Assembly: GCA_021464525.1 (NCBI GenBank)
Contig: JADRCO010000215.1
Span: 1-42,907 of the forward strand
DNA length: 42,907 nucleotides
DNA from: Rhizophagus sp. LPA8_4_AMF
Lineage: Eukaryota; Glomeromycota; Glomeromycetes; Glomerales; Glomeraceae
Direction of reading: 5' to 3'
This document shows, one piece after another, positions 1-12,555 of this stretch; the first letter of the stretch is position 1; each line of letters opens with the position of its first letter. Under the pieces are notes generated by a model, which was not told the DNA's origin, did not search any database, and worked only from the letters and a program-made list of their open reading frames with translations. The translations under genes were made by a program, and so were the position numbers.

Positions 1-88
1 TCGCTCTTGCTGTTTTCTGTTCTTCACAATTCTTTAGAAAACCCTCAATACTCCAATCCGAAGGCTTGCGAGCGAAATAATGATGCAT
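1..88 (-). CDS. 5' end of an unidentified gene running off the left edge
   Basis: Reading leftward from an ATG at 88, the frame stays open for 29 codons to the window edge. It starts MHHYFARKPSDW and has mixed, coding-like composition that stands out from the AT-rich spacer behind it. It would be the next gene in tandem after the ArfGAP gene on the same strand. The family is not recognised from so short a piece, and the real start or a first intron cannot be checked here. Confidence 0.45.
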   Translation of the reverse strand, partial: MHHYFARKPSDWSIEGFLKNCEEQKTARA

Positions 89-489
89 CTTGTCTAAAAA
101 AAAGAACGATTTATTCCTCAACACTTCTAAGTACACTTCTATCAGGCGATTATATATGATCAGTTGATTCATCATCCATCAGTCACGTGATAATGACATG
201 ATCGAATCGCAAATTAATATATGCCCGAAAGTGGGTGAAATTTATTGATTTTTCAGATACATAGCTAATCAGAAAATGATAGAGGTGGTGGTCAAAGATA
301 GAATAACAGACATAATCAGATCTGCAGATTTACGTTATTAATAACGCTAAAAGATTATATATAAACTTTTTGGCTTTTTTTTTATCATCACTAAACTTTT
401 TCTTTCTAATATAATTTCTAATAATAAATTAATAATTATATGTATAAATTATATACAAATGTAAACAAAATCAAATATTTACTAAAAGA
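89..489. other. Spacer: ArfGAP 3' flank and promoter of the left-edge gene
   Basis: This AT-rich spacer lies between two minus-strand genes, so it should hold the 3' UTR of one and the promoter of the other. It contains a CACGTG E-box at 184-189 and a TATA-like run near 353-362. No open frame of note was found. Confidence 0.5.
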
Positions 490-3400
490 CTAAATATCAT
501 TATTATCGTCATTATCTTGATCCAATTGTCCATAATCATGGAATTGTCCGTAATTAGTTAATTTAAGATTTGATAGGGAAAATTTTAAATTAGTTAAACT
601 GCCACCGTTATTATTATTTGTTGATGTTGAAGGTAACATTCCAACACTTGATCTAACCATAATATCATCATGTTCTTCCATTTCCATACCTAATAAAGGT
701 CGAGATAAAGATGGTGGAGTTGCTGGCGCACTTCTTGTTGATAATGATGTTGCACCACTACGATTATATGGTTTAGATACACTATTTAATGCCTCATCTA
801 CTCCAAAAATTGAATATTCTGATCTTGTAAGTTGTCTCTCAAATTGGAATAACCTTAATGCTGTAACTGCTTGAACATTTTGTTTCTCTACTGCAATATC
901 AAGTGGAATCTATATATATTTTATAAATAAATAGAAATGAAGTTATTAATAGCTTCGATGAAAATATTAGGCGTGAAGTGAATTTTTAGTTACCTTTCCA
1001 TTTTTATCCATTAAATGAATATCAGCTTGTCTTTTCATAAGTGTTAATAACAATCTAGCATTATTTGTAGCAGCAGCATGATGTAATGCACTCCATCCAT
1101 TATTATCAACTTCATTTATGTTACAAAACCACAAAAGTAAAAATTCTATTGCAACATCATCACTTTTTAGTATCGCTTGATGTAGTGCAGTAGTAGAATT
1201 TTCTTGCTCATTTTTCCAATCTACATTTGCTCCAAGTGATAAGTTTCTTAAAGCCTTAGCGAAATCAGAATCTGACATTGCTCTCCAAAATGCCTATTTT
1301 GATGTTATCCAAGTTAATAAGAGTATATTTTAGAAAATAAAATTATTTTAGACTTACCAAATTAATTGTAACTGGATCCTCATCATCATTGTTCAAATTA
1401 ATAAATTCCTTTTTAACATATTTATCAATGATGAATTTTTCTCTATCAGCACTAAATACAAAAAGAAAATTGTTAAAGAAAAATAATTGATAAACTAAAC
1501 AAAAACAAGTAACAACAATGAAATTTTAAACAAACCGCTCCCAAGAAGAGGAATTATTCAATCTCTCACTATTACCATCAAGCTTCGCCTCGTATATTTT
1601 ATTTGTCTTGATATTTCCCAACTTAAGCATAACTTCAATTGATTCAGGTTCCCATTTGTCCAGTTGTAATGATTTAACCTTACTTACATGCACGCCTAAA
1701 CTCCGATGTATTCCAGAACATTCTATGCAAAGCAAAGTACCAAAATTTGTACTTGCCCATTGTGGGTCTAAATATAATAACAAGTGTTAAACAAAAAATT
1801 CACCAGTGTATAAATTATGATATCTTATTCATTACCTTTACATTTACAATCTACACAAACATCATTTCCTGATAATTCTCTTATCTTTGAAATTGATTGT
1901 TTAGAATTTAATGTCTCCTCATCATTAATATTCTTATTTAAATTAAATTCGTTAGCAGTATCTTCTTGAGATATACCCTGAACAAATAAATTATTATTTC
2001 CATTAACGAATATATAGTTATATTTAGATAAATTCCAAAAACCTACTTGTAATTTATTTGAATCAGACACAGGTGGCATCTGATCAGCATATATTGCATC
2101 TTTTGCTGCTGTTTGTAAACAATTTATCCAATCATCCATTTCTTCTTGATTCTCAGCTTGCAAAATATAAGTTCTTGAAAAAATAAAAACATGTAAATTA
2201 TGAAATAGCATCAAAACATTTAAACTAAATAAATAGCACTTACTTATTAGGGGTTATTATCTCAAAACAAAATCTTCTATCTGAATTATTTAATAAAGGC
2301 TTAATATGACAAACCCTTAAAGTAATTGAAAGATGTTCATCGTCTCCGTTGGTTCCCTATAAAATAAATTATTTCAGGATCAAAGCCTTTAATATTTGTC
2401 TAATGAAATAGTTTTGGAATTATGTTGATTTATCCCAACTTTCGTCATAATATCTATATTCTAAAATAGAGTACCTTTCCATTTCTACTGTAATAATATA
2501 AATTTCCATCTGAAATTGTGAAATATTTACGAGTCCATGATTGCATAACTCGTTGATTGCCTTTCATGAACAAATATCCGGATTTAGTAACGGGTGAATT
2601 TATATTTCGTTCTATTATATTATCTTTCGTGGAATTTTTCATTGGATCATAGGACCCTCTGGATTTCTAAAAATATAAAATATATAAGGTGTACTTTGTC
2701 AAAAATAAATATATAAATAAATAATTAATTAAAAAAAATAAATATGCAATTTACTTCTAAAATCTTTTTCTTTAATACTTGTGATTCTGCAACATCATTA
2801 TGGTATGCGGTCCTAGCCTATTCAGGAAATAAGAAATGAATTAAAATAGATAATGATGATACTTTAACTATCATTATAATTTACCTCTTGAAGTAATCCT
2901 ATAAAATTAATTATAAATAATAAGTGAAAAGTTAAAATAAAACTAAATTTTAAAATTAGAATTAATCTTAACTTGTAACATCTTTCATATGTGGTTCCAT
3001 ATCTTTCAAAATATCATAACTCTGGTGGTAAAACGACGATTCAGTAAACATTAATGCTAAAATCTATAAATAATACGAATTTGTTAGATACTTTCTTTCA
3101 TTAATAAAAAAATTAACAATAGAAGGAAATTCAACTTTACATATTCCATGAATTCGAATTTCTTTTTTGCTTCTAACTCATTTAATTTTACTACATAATC
3201 AATGTATTGATGATGGAATTCTCTTCGAGTATACGCGACTTCGATTGATGCCTAAACATATATTTATATTTAATATAACAAATAAAATAATAAACCCGAT
3301 TTCAAATTAAAAAATAATACCACTTACATCAGGTAACATAGAGTCTTTAGGTTTCTTGCTCATATATCTGGCAAGAGCAGTATCAGCTTCATTACAAGTT

Positions 3401-4075
3401 CTTTCAACAACTTTCTTTACATCCTAAAAAATATTTAGAGAAAATAACATATCAATTAAATTCAATAAAAAATCTTTCAATTCTCCAACTTACTTTTAAC
3501 GGAACTATCTCATTTTTAGCAAAAACTTCCAATGGTTCTATGAACATTTCATACATATGAGAGTGCTTAGATGAAAAATTTTCGATTAATTTAATTGATT
3601 AATTATAAATAAGAAACAAATAAACAAGTTACCAGGATTTTACGACTCCTTTCAACTTCATGAAGTGAAGAAGCATATTTCGAGAGAACAGTTTCTATAA
3701 AATTAAATGATTGCAAAAATAAATAACCAATGTTTCTATTCACTGGTATAAAAAATAACTTACTAATAATTGATTCAGGTTGTTCTTTTGCAAAATTTTC
3801 AAGCTCTTCAGCGAATTGAAGTTGCTTCACTGTATACTCTAATGTGAAATGTATTTTAAAAAAAGTCAACTAACAAGCCGATTCCAACTTTCCAAATGAT
3901 ACTAAAAGATAGAGGAATTTTAACCTGAAGCTAATTCGACACTTGACCTTGCTAATTTAACAAGATTTTTTATGGTATTCTCAAGTCCAAAGACTGAATT
4001 TTCACAATCTGCCAATTCTTTACGAAAGTGTGGGGGATCTTCTTGACATAATTGAAGTTTTAACGGAGATGTCAT
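490..4075 (-). CDS. BAR-PH-ArfGAP-ankyrin protein (ACAP-like Arf GTPase-activating protein)
   Basis: This is a multi-exon gene, probably about 800 residues after splicing. The start at 4075 gives MTSPLKLQLCQEDPPHFRKE and leads into a BAR-type helical region (about 3925-2900, several short exons). A PH domain follows (GYLFMKG, WTRKYF, YYYSRNGK; exons between about 2640 and 2090). The ArfGAP zinc finger spans 1860-1550, with CVDC, CIECSGIHRSLGVH and the arginine finger in IHRS. Ankyrin repeats (TALHQAI, WSALHHAAA) cover 1280-985, then a Ser/Asn-rich tail ends with TAG at 490. By family it should hydrolyse Arf-GTP at curved endosomal or Golgi membranes. First intron: exon 1 ends at 3925 and exon 2 starts at 3838. 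It is head to head with the anoctamin gene. Confidence 0.9.
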
Positions 4076-4506
4076 TGCAATTTTTTGTGAAAAACGAAAT
4101 TTGGAAATGATGCATTTTTTTGTACCAGTTCTTTTTTGTTTGTTACACTGATTAGTTTTTTTGGATATAAAGTTAATTTAATCAAAGCCCGAAAAGGTTA
4201 TTTTCTTTGGTGGACCAGCCAATGATTGAGATACAAGCATAATTGGCTGTGAAACAATGGCTGTGAATATTCGTGACGTATATTTAACAGCCGCTTTTTT
4301 ATATTATAGTTTGAAAATTTTTGTGGTTAAGCCTCAAAAAGATTCTTGCAGTAAACGTGTGTGTTTATAACGAATACGCGACATAATGAATATATCTTAT
4401 TATTTCTTTTTTTTTTATGATAAATTAAAATATATAAATAGGGCAGATATAATGAATATGAGGCTTTTAATCATTCATCTTTTCTTGGAGCTTTGAACAA
4501 AAAAAA
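4076..4506. promoter_or_regulatory. Divergent promoter region, ArfGAP / anoctamin
   Basis: These 431 bp separate two start codons that point away from each other. A TATA-box-like TATAAATA lies at 4433-4440, about 70 bp before the anoctamin ATG. T-rich and A-rich tracts flank it. The shared-promoter role is inferred from geometry only. Confidence 0.5.
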
Positions 4507-7500
4507 ATGGGAGATAATGCTCCAGGAGGAACTTCGAAAGGGCAAGATGTAAAAGTCCCAATTAGTGAAGAGGTAAATAAAATTTATTGAATCTAAGAAT
4601 TTGAATGTTCACTTAACTAGACTTTCTTTTTTTCAATTCTACTTTTAATTAGAAATCCTTTACGACCAGATATTGGGGACAATCAACTAGATTTGATAGT
4701 GTAAAACCGAAGAAAGTTGCTTTGGACTATGAAGATGAATTGATAAAAATACAGCTTAATAAGAAAGAAGTGGATGCTAATAGAGAATTACTTCTAATAG
4801 ATGAACGGGATGTTGAACTTTATGATAAAATTCGCGATTACATTGAAAAAAATCCTCATGCTTCTCTAATTGAAATAATAGAAAACTTTCGTAAGTAAAA
4901 ATTCTCGTGTGATGGCGCAGCCTGTAAAATGGAAGCGATTGTGGCGCAGTCAGCAATTTCAATTTCTTTCTTCTCACATTCATTTTAAATAGAAAAGTAT
5001 CCAACTAGCGATGCAATTGCTAAAATTATGAAAGATTATGGTTATCCTGATTACATATTAAAGTATGCAGAAGATGATAAAAAACCAGAAAAAAAGCTTA
5101 AACGTGAAAATTTTGAACGTTTACTTTTACGTGCCGGATTAATTCTCGAACGAGAAGTGGATCCAATTCTTGAATGTACTTACATAAAAGTTTTCACACC
5201 ATTCGAGAGGTTATGCGAACAGGCGAAAATTATTAAACTTAAAATGCGCTTAGATGTAATTTTCATAATTTTTATTTTTTTAGCATCCATGTGAATAAAC
5301 AATTAAATTATTATTTAAAAATATTTGCTCTTTATTATGTAATAGCCTCATGAATTACCAGAAATCGAATTAGATCCACCTCGTAGAGGTTTCTTTCATC
5401 CAATAACAAAGTATTTTGTATATGAAGTAAATTTCAACAAAGAATCTGCTGTTTTTAATAGAGAACGTTTAAGACAATTCGAAGGTGCAGGCCCTGACAA
5501 ATCAATTAGCGACATTGTAATGAACTTCTTTCCTTCTTCAAGGAGAATCTTGATGGTAATTATTGTCATTATATTGTTTCTTTTCCCTTTTTTTTGCTTT
5601 TTCTAACAAAAAATTTATTTTCAGACTCATCGTATACTTATTACTGCAAATCAGATTAATAGAAAAATTTATGATAATGGGAAACCACTTATTGTTAAAA
5701 AGACCATTAAATCATTAGCCATAAAAAATTTGGTTGGCGATGGAACTTTTATGGATTATTATCCACTTCATGATGGGCCTCCTATTGTTACTAATGTGCC
5801 TTTGGAGCAAATGAATTTGAGAGCGCAATTAATTAAATTATGGATTCCTCCCGGAGGGGGACAACCTTTAGGTAAAATCAGATTATATTTTGGAGAAAAG
5901 GTGGCTTTATATTTTGCCTGGTTAGGTAATAAAATTTTTTTTTCAATTTTTAATGATTAATTATATTTTACTAACCGTTATATTTAATTTTAACAGGTTT
6001 TTATACTTCATGGTTATCTATAGCTTCTGCCGTGGGAACAATCGTCGTAATATATGGATTATTGGAATATCATGTGTAAGTTCGCTTTAAAATCGCGTTT
6101 AATGTAGTATATTCTTTAAAATCATATTTATTTTTTTTCTTAGATTTCATTCTGGAAAAGAAAATGACTTTTCTATAATATGGGATAATGCACTTACAGC
6201 TCCTTTTGCGCTTTTCATGGCTGTATGGTGTAAGCTTTGTATAATTTTGTTAGAACATATGTAATAATTGTGATTTATTTACTGTCTATAACGCGAATAT
6301 TTTTCAGCCACATGTTTCTTGGAAACTTGGAAACGGTACAATGCCTCAATCGCATATGACTGGGATGTGTCGGATTATGAGAGAGAAGTAAGTCATAACG
6401 TTATTTTTTTAAAAAAACCTCTCTATAAGCTAAATCATTTAATAATGCTTAGGAATTACCAAGACCAGAATTTTATGGGACTGGTTTGTTTCTGCCTCAT
6501 GACTTCTTAGTTTTCTTCAATTCTTCTCGAAATAAATTAATAATATTGTATTCACTTTATTTCAAAAAAGTTACTAAAAAATCGCCAATTACGCTGAAAC
6601 AAGAAATCCATTTTCCATTCAGGGAGAGAGTTAGAAAGTTAGTGATCTCCGGATTTGTTGTTTTTATTAGTGTAAGTAATAAATAAACAGTAATTAATTA
6701 AAATATGGTGCGCTTGTCGAAAATAAATCTTAACATTTCGCTCATGACTTGTACAGATTTTGATAGTTATCGTATCGGTTACAATTTTGTTGCTTGCACC
6801 TAAACTTTGGATCAATCTTGGACAGTATACATCTTGGATTACCGCTGCTGCCAATTTAGTAATAATTTTTTTTATGAGTATGGTAACTATTTTTCTTTTT
6901 TTTGTCTTTAATGTAATTTCATTTATTTATTTATTTTTTTCCTACTAAATATACTTTTGTGCTTAGCTTTATGGATATGTTGCGGATTGGTTGACAAGTT
7001 TCGAGAATCAGCGAACGAATACTAGTTATGAAGGTTAGTTTATACGTAGAAAAAAATTCGATGTAATAAAAGAAGTTGTTCTAACATTTTTTGCGACATT
7101 TTTTCCAGATTCCTTGATTATAAAATCTTATTTTTTTGATTTTGTGAATTGTTACACTGGTTTAATCTATATTTTAGTTTTTAAAGAAAGAGTAAGTTTA
7201 AAATTAAATCGTTTTCACATAATAAAGATAAATATAATAATCCATTTTTTTAAAAATTTTATGATAGTTCATTAAAAATATAATCAATCAAAAAGGGATT
7301 ACAGGATGTGATTATAGCAGTTGTATGTTGGATCTTACAATTCAACTTTCAGTTATTTTCATGGGTAAACAAATTTTTGGGCAATTTAATGAACTCATTT
7401 GGCCGTACGTATATATTTAAAAGAACAATTTAAATAATTTTTCATATCAGAAGAAATTATTAAATTATTAAATTTCTTATCTATAGATGGCTGAGGAGTG

Positions 7501-8442
7501 TATTGTATAAAAACTTACTAAAAGATGAACTTCGTATAGTAGAGGCGAAATATAAAAATGTTGGTAGAACACGTACTGAGGCACCTCAATGGGCAAAAGA
7601 TGATAAATTATATAGTGCTTACGGGTACGAAAGAGGTGATACCGAAGAAATGGGTACGTTTTAATCTATTTTACAAATTTATTTTTTTTAAAGGGATATT
7701 GATAATAAACCAACTTTTTATTTAAATATCCAAAGTTGTTCAATTTGGATTTATATCATTATTTGGAATAGCGTTTCCTCTAGCTCCTCTCCTCGCATGG
7801 GTAAATAATATTCTTGAAATTAGATTTGACGCAATAAAGGTAAAAATTTCTTTATTTACTGTATATACTACAATTTTTTGTTCAATAACGAAATATTAAT
7901 ATTGGATTTATTAGTTTTTAACTTCATTACAAAGACCAGTTGGGTTGCAAGCACAAGACTTAGGAGTGTGGGAAAATATATTAGGTTTTATATCAATATT
8001 ATCAGTGTTATCAAATGCTCTGATAATGGCATTTCATTCCACATGGATGAGGAATAAGTTCGTAAAAGCTTATGGAGAAGATGAAAATCAATTATTGGTT
8101 GCTAGATTACTTTTTATTCTTCTTTTTGAGGTAATAAAAGCAATAATTTATATATATATTTTTTTATAAAAAATTTTTTCTAAAGTAATTTGAATTTTCT
8201 TGTAGAATCTTGTATTTTTTGTAAAATTAGTATTTGCGTATTTGATACCAGATATACCAAAAGAAATTAAAATTGCGATGGATAGAGAACAGTATCTCTC
8301 TAAATTGGCATTAGAAGGCGAACAACCCGTTTTAGATGAATACTTATCTCAAAGTAAGGATGATTCTAGTTTATTTGATGATGATGGTGAAATAAAATTA
8401 CCTCAAAGACGTAGAACCTCTAGCGCCGAAGAAGATGTTTGA
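4507..8442 (+). CDS. Anoctamin (TMEM16 family) membrane protein
   Basis: About 17 exons code for roughly 900 residues. Exon 1 is 4507-4572 ([12 protein letters not shown]) and the stop is TGA at 8440-8442. The soluble N-terminal part (to about 5930) precedes a run of hydrophobic exons: [45 protein letters not shown]. The TMEM16 signature is clear near the end: [20 protein letters not shown], then [10 protein letters not shown] and [16 protein letters not shown]. The acidic residues in DTEEM and in ILEIRFDA match positions that bind calcium in TM7-TM8 of characterised TMEM16 proteins, so a Ca2+-regulated lipid scramblase or channel is plausible. The C-terminus is acidic and ends [15 protein letters not shown]6 follows on the same strand 368 bp downstream. 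Confidence 0.92.
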
Positions 8443-8810
8443 TTAGCAAACAATTAATGTATGTTAGAAAAAGTATAGAGATTCCATAGTTGACGTATTT
8501 TTCTTTATAAAATTTAAAAATTATATAAATTGACTTGCCTGAACTTGTAAATAAAACGTTATACTCTTTAAAAGGAAGAATATTATTTTACTGATGATGT
8601 CATAAAGATTGATATTTTACTCACGCTAATATAATCCAGCAACTAACTATTATTATATTAATCATTAAATCGATAATGATTACATAATTATTAAAAAGCT
8701 TGTGTCATGTTAATAATTATAAAAAGAACTACAAGAACCATTTATCTAAAATGGAATTTTTTTTTTTGATTGATCGATCCTTTAATTAAACTTATATATT
8801 AGTTAATACG

Positions 8811-10292
8811 ATGGAAATCGAAGAACCATATACGGTCTCTTTTAGAGATCCTGAATGGTTACTTTCGGTTTGTAAATTTAATATTTGGGTTTATTATTTT
8901 ATTTACCAAAAAAAAGGTGATATCCGATCCTTAGATGATCTTTTTTTTAGCATCCTGAAGGATTAACTTTGGAAAATGTGTTAGATTATTTTGCAGAATC
9001 TCCATTTTGGGATTCTCAAAGTAATAATGAAGTTCTTAAAATGCAAACTAAATTTAATTTTTTACCCGATCATAAGCCTCTGGACATAACGTAATTTGTC
9101 TAATTTAAAAAAAGAACACCATTATTATTACTACTGTAGGTTGATTTATTTTTACTTATCTAGGAAGATGACAGGTATCGAATTTTACGTTGTGCAGGCA
9201 GATCCTCCATTTTTTTTTATAGTTCAAAAACGGAAAAGAATAAGCGAATATGAAGGTATGTATAAAATAAGTCATAAATTTTTTTTTTTTTAGTATACCT
9301 GTTTCATTAAAGATTAATTAATAATCCACAGTAAGACCTCTTGCAACATATTATATAATTCGAGGAATCGTATATCAAGCACCGGATTTATATACAATAA
9401 TTGGAAGTCGAATTGTATGTGATAAAATTTTTAATAAATTTTTTTTTACAAATTTAACTTATTAGGGCTCTGTTAGTTTACTAGTTTATATCAACTTCAC
9501 AATGTATTTAATAATATTCGCGAACACGTAAATTTTCATCCTGCAACTGGTTATACTTGGAAAAGTGATAAAGATGATAGTCATGCAATTTTAGGAAATT
9601 CAAGAAGTATCTTTTTTTTTACTATCTTTTAAGCTTAAGTTAAAATTTCAAAATTTACGTATATTTTTTGAAACTAATTAGCTTTGCCGTTACTGGATAA
9701 AGATTTGACTAAATTTCATCAAGCAGCAGATGTAGCGTATTATTCTGTTACACGCAAATTGTATGAAGAACGAGAAAGAGGTATTAAAAATGTTGAGGAA
9801 GATAATGAACGAGAACGAGAACGAATCCATGAAGCTTTATTACTTAAACAACAAGCAGAAAAAGCAGCTGAAAGAGTAAGATTTATTTAATTTTTATGTA
9901 TTTAATATATATAAAAATAACAATTTATGATAACTTTTAACCAAAACCACAGGAAAAAGACCAATCCACAAAAAAGAAAGGTGATAAAATTTCAATTATT
10001 TCCAGTTTTTAAATGCTAAAAATTAATAATTACTTTATAATATAGATAAAAGGAAGAGAACAAAAAAAACAGATGAATCAAAGGCTGAAATTAAGAAGAA
10101 AAAAAAAAAGTTGTTTCTGTTGGGTTTTATTTAACAAAATGATTATATTATCAATAATACTCATAAGCTTTTTTTTTTCTAATTAGACACGAAAAGAAAT
10201 CTCATAAGTTGTCAGATAATGATACTTCGACAAAGAATATTTTATCACAAAAGAGCAGTTTTTCTGGTGAAGATTCAGTTATGGATTTTTAA
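8811..10292 (+). CDS. MED6: Mediator of RNA polymerase II transcription subunit 6
   Basis: Exon 1 (8811-8867) reads MEIEEPYTVSFRDPEWLLS. Exon 2 (8951-9090) has the family hallmark HPEGLTLENVLDYFAESPFW followed by NNEVLKMQ. Exon 3 (from 9164) gives KMTGIEFYVVQADPPFFFIV. Later exons give VRPLATYYIIRGIVYQAPDL and LYQLHNVFNNIREHV, then an acidic and basic coiled tail (ERERERIHEALLLKQQAEK) and a lysine-rich end, with TAA at 10290-10292. Total length is about 280 residues, normal for fungal Med6. The protein belongs to the Mediator head module and links activators to RNA polymerase II. It is the last housekeeping gene before the accessory region. Confidence 0.95.
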
Positions 10293-11027
10293 ATCGGTTA
10301 AATATATTGATTAAATATAGTAATTGGTATAACGATTAGTTGTTACTGTAATCTTCTCACGTAAAATAATTGTTTACTAATAAATGAGCAAACAAATATC
10401 TAGACTTAAAAATATGTTGTTTGTAATTATGCAGTATTTATATTTAATCTGTCAAGTAAATTGGAACACGTATTAGATGGTATCTAATTTTTACAATACA
10501 ATTTTTTATCAAGTTTTAAAAATAATGAAGATTAGATTCTGATAGAATATTTATATACATACATATACATACACGTATAAGGCGTCATTCTATCATGGAA
10601 AGATGTATATAATGTGGCTGTACCACAAAATTGCGCCGGATTTGATATCTAAATATGAGAATTTAATATTAATAAAATTAGTTAGATTACCCCATTAGAA
10701 AAAATTACCCAAATCAATATATTTTAATAAAAATTTACTCCTGCAGAAAATTGCAGAACTCCGTAATTTATTTTCGGACGCATCCTTTGTTTATTGCATA
10801 ATCATGTTTCACATGTTTGTTTTATTCATAATTTTTTTACTGTTTTGAGAAAATACAATATTATGAAACTAGTTTTAAAAGTGTAAGGCTTAAAATTAAA
10901 TGTTTAATAAAACAAAAGTCTATAATTAAAAAGAAGGAAAAAAATCTATCATAATTAAATGAATAAACTAGTATTAATAATATTCTATTAGTAGTACGAT
11001 TTCTTATAGGTAAAGGATGTAAAGGTT
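10293..11027. other. Spacer between convergent genes MED6 and the pseudokinase
   Basis: This 735-bp AT-rich gap lies between two convergent genes and should hold both 3' UTRs. I saw scattered AT dinucleotide runs (10550-10580) but no coding frame and no clear element. Confidence 0.5.
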
Positions 11028-12022
11028 TTAATTCTCAAATTTCATAATACTTAAAAGTTGATTATAAATATCATCAATTTTCGGCCTAATTAAATTATTA
11101 CCGTCCCAACAATTTTTGTAAAGATTAATATATTCAGGATTACTTATTAAATCAACTTCCCTATAACCTCCTTTAATCTTGAGGATTAATTGTAAAATAC
11201 CATCATCTTGATAATCTGAATAAGGTATTTTTTCGCTCATTATTTCCCATAAAAGACTTCCTAAACTATAAATATCCATACTCTTATTTTTCTTGTAATT
11301 TCTGTTTAAAATTGAATTAGGTTCTATATATCCAATATTTTCAAAAAAACTATCATTTAGATATAAGTCTTGATTTCTTACGTATAATTTATTGGGTAAA
11401 TTTGTAATCTTAGCAATTCCATCAAATATGAGAATATTTTTTGGATTCTATAAAAGAGTAATTAAATTAAAAATTTAAACAAAAAAGGAAATTAAAATTA
11501 AATGTAAATGTAAATAGATTATTTACTTACTATATTTTCATGAATAATATCGTTTTTGTGCAAGAATCTAATTCCGTTTGTGATATTTAACGCAATTTCT
11601 AACTTTCTGTTAAATGACAATGTATCGTTTTCTATGTATTTTCTTAAATCTCCATCTTTAGCAAATGGCATTATTAAAAATAAATCGTTTTCATCTACAA
11701 AATAAATATGATTAATAATAATTAAAGATAAATTAAATTTTCAAATTAATAACTTACCTTTAATGCTATAAATTCCCAAAAATCCAACAATGTTAGGATG
11801 TTTATAGATATGATCCCATTTATCCACTTCTTCAGTTTGCGGTTTTTTGATTTTTTTAATTACAACACTGGCTTTATTTGTTAACATGTAAGCAACACTA
11901 ATATTACTAATATCGTTTAATTGACGTATATCAGTAAGTTGGTCTTGTTCAATAATATCTAAATTATGATATACATTTTTACTTTCATTTTCTGCTGATT
12001 GTGGATATATATATAACGCCAT
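11028..12022 (-). CDS. Stand-alone degenerate TKL-like pseudokinase
   Basis: Three exons (12022-11758, 11694-11531, 11447-11028) join in frame to 282 residues. The kinase fold shows VVIKKIKK (the beta-3 lysine is kept), [47 protein letters not shown] and LYKNCWDG. The glycine loop is lost (QLNDISNIS). The catalytic loop reads IIHENI-NPKNIL, so HRD has become HEN. The DFG site reads KITNLPN. All three losses point to a protein without phosphotransfer, perhaps an allosteric partner or decoy. It is a close paralogue of the C-terminal domains of the genes at 20501-25844 and 33578-36015 and shares their two intron positions. The start at 12022 is the first ATG after an AT-rich spacer. Confidence 0.8.
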
Positions 12023-12322
12023 TTCTATGATTTTGATTTATTTGTAAAATTTTTGATACGGAGAAAATTAAATTTTATCACGAAAAAATTGAATTATTTA
12101 AATAATTTTTTTTTTTTAGTGACACTAAAAAAAGCACTTGCATGAAGTAACCAATTGGGTAATGTGGCTTTTTACGGCAGAGAATTCTTTTGCATGAAAA
12201 AAGCCTTTTATACAATGTATGAGACTTCTCTGAGACTTCTCATGCATAAAAAAAATCCAATAAATACCAGTTTAGAATTGAAACATTTAATTCTTTCTTT
12301 ATTGCAAATTTTATTTTTTTAG
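12023..12322. other. Upstream region of the pseudokinase with short repeats
   Basis: A near-perfect palindrome of T-tract, AGTG, CACT and A-tract sits at 12112-12134. An 11-bp direct repeat, TGAGACTTCTC, is at 12220-12230 and 12231-12241. The related string GCATGAAAAAAG is at 12192-12203. It probably serves as promoter for the minus-strand gene, though nothing definite was seen. Confidence 0.4.
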
Positions 12323-12555
12323 ATTTTCATGGGGTGATTCCGGAGTTTTTAGATCCGTTCATGTGAAGGCGTAAGTCGTTTTATTTATTTTTAACTGATT
12401 TTATTTGTATTTTCAATAATTGCTTTCATATTGTATAAATACCATAATTTTTTATTGGATTTATTGAATATAGATATCAAATGTTATTGTTGTACTTGTC
12501 GCAAATGCCACATGATTTTCGGGATTTCCTAACTGGAATTCTTGATTATAAATGA
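12323..12555 (+). pseudogene. Two terminal exons of an unidentified gene (orphan fragment)
   Basis: A T-rich acceptor ending TTTTTTTAG precedes 12323-12370, which reads FSWGDSGVFRSVHVKA across a GTAAGT donor. A second acceptor (AATATAG) at 12473 opens 12474-12555, which continues in phase as YQMLLLYLSQMPHDFRDFLT and then GILDYK with TGA at 12553. In-frame splicing with good sites and non-AT-driven residues argues for real coding ancestry. No upstream exons are visible, because the pseudokinase gene lies there on the other strand. I read it as the stranded 3' end of a duplicated gene. The family is not recognised. Confidence 0.5.

Noticed and set aside
4777..5004. Minus-strand open frame opposite anoctamin exons
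   Set aside because: It is antisense to exons whose protein is clearly anoctamin-like and crosses an intron, with no domain of its own.
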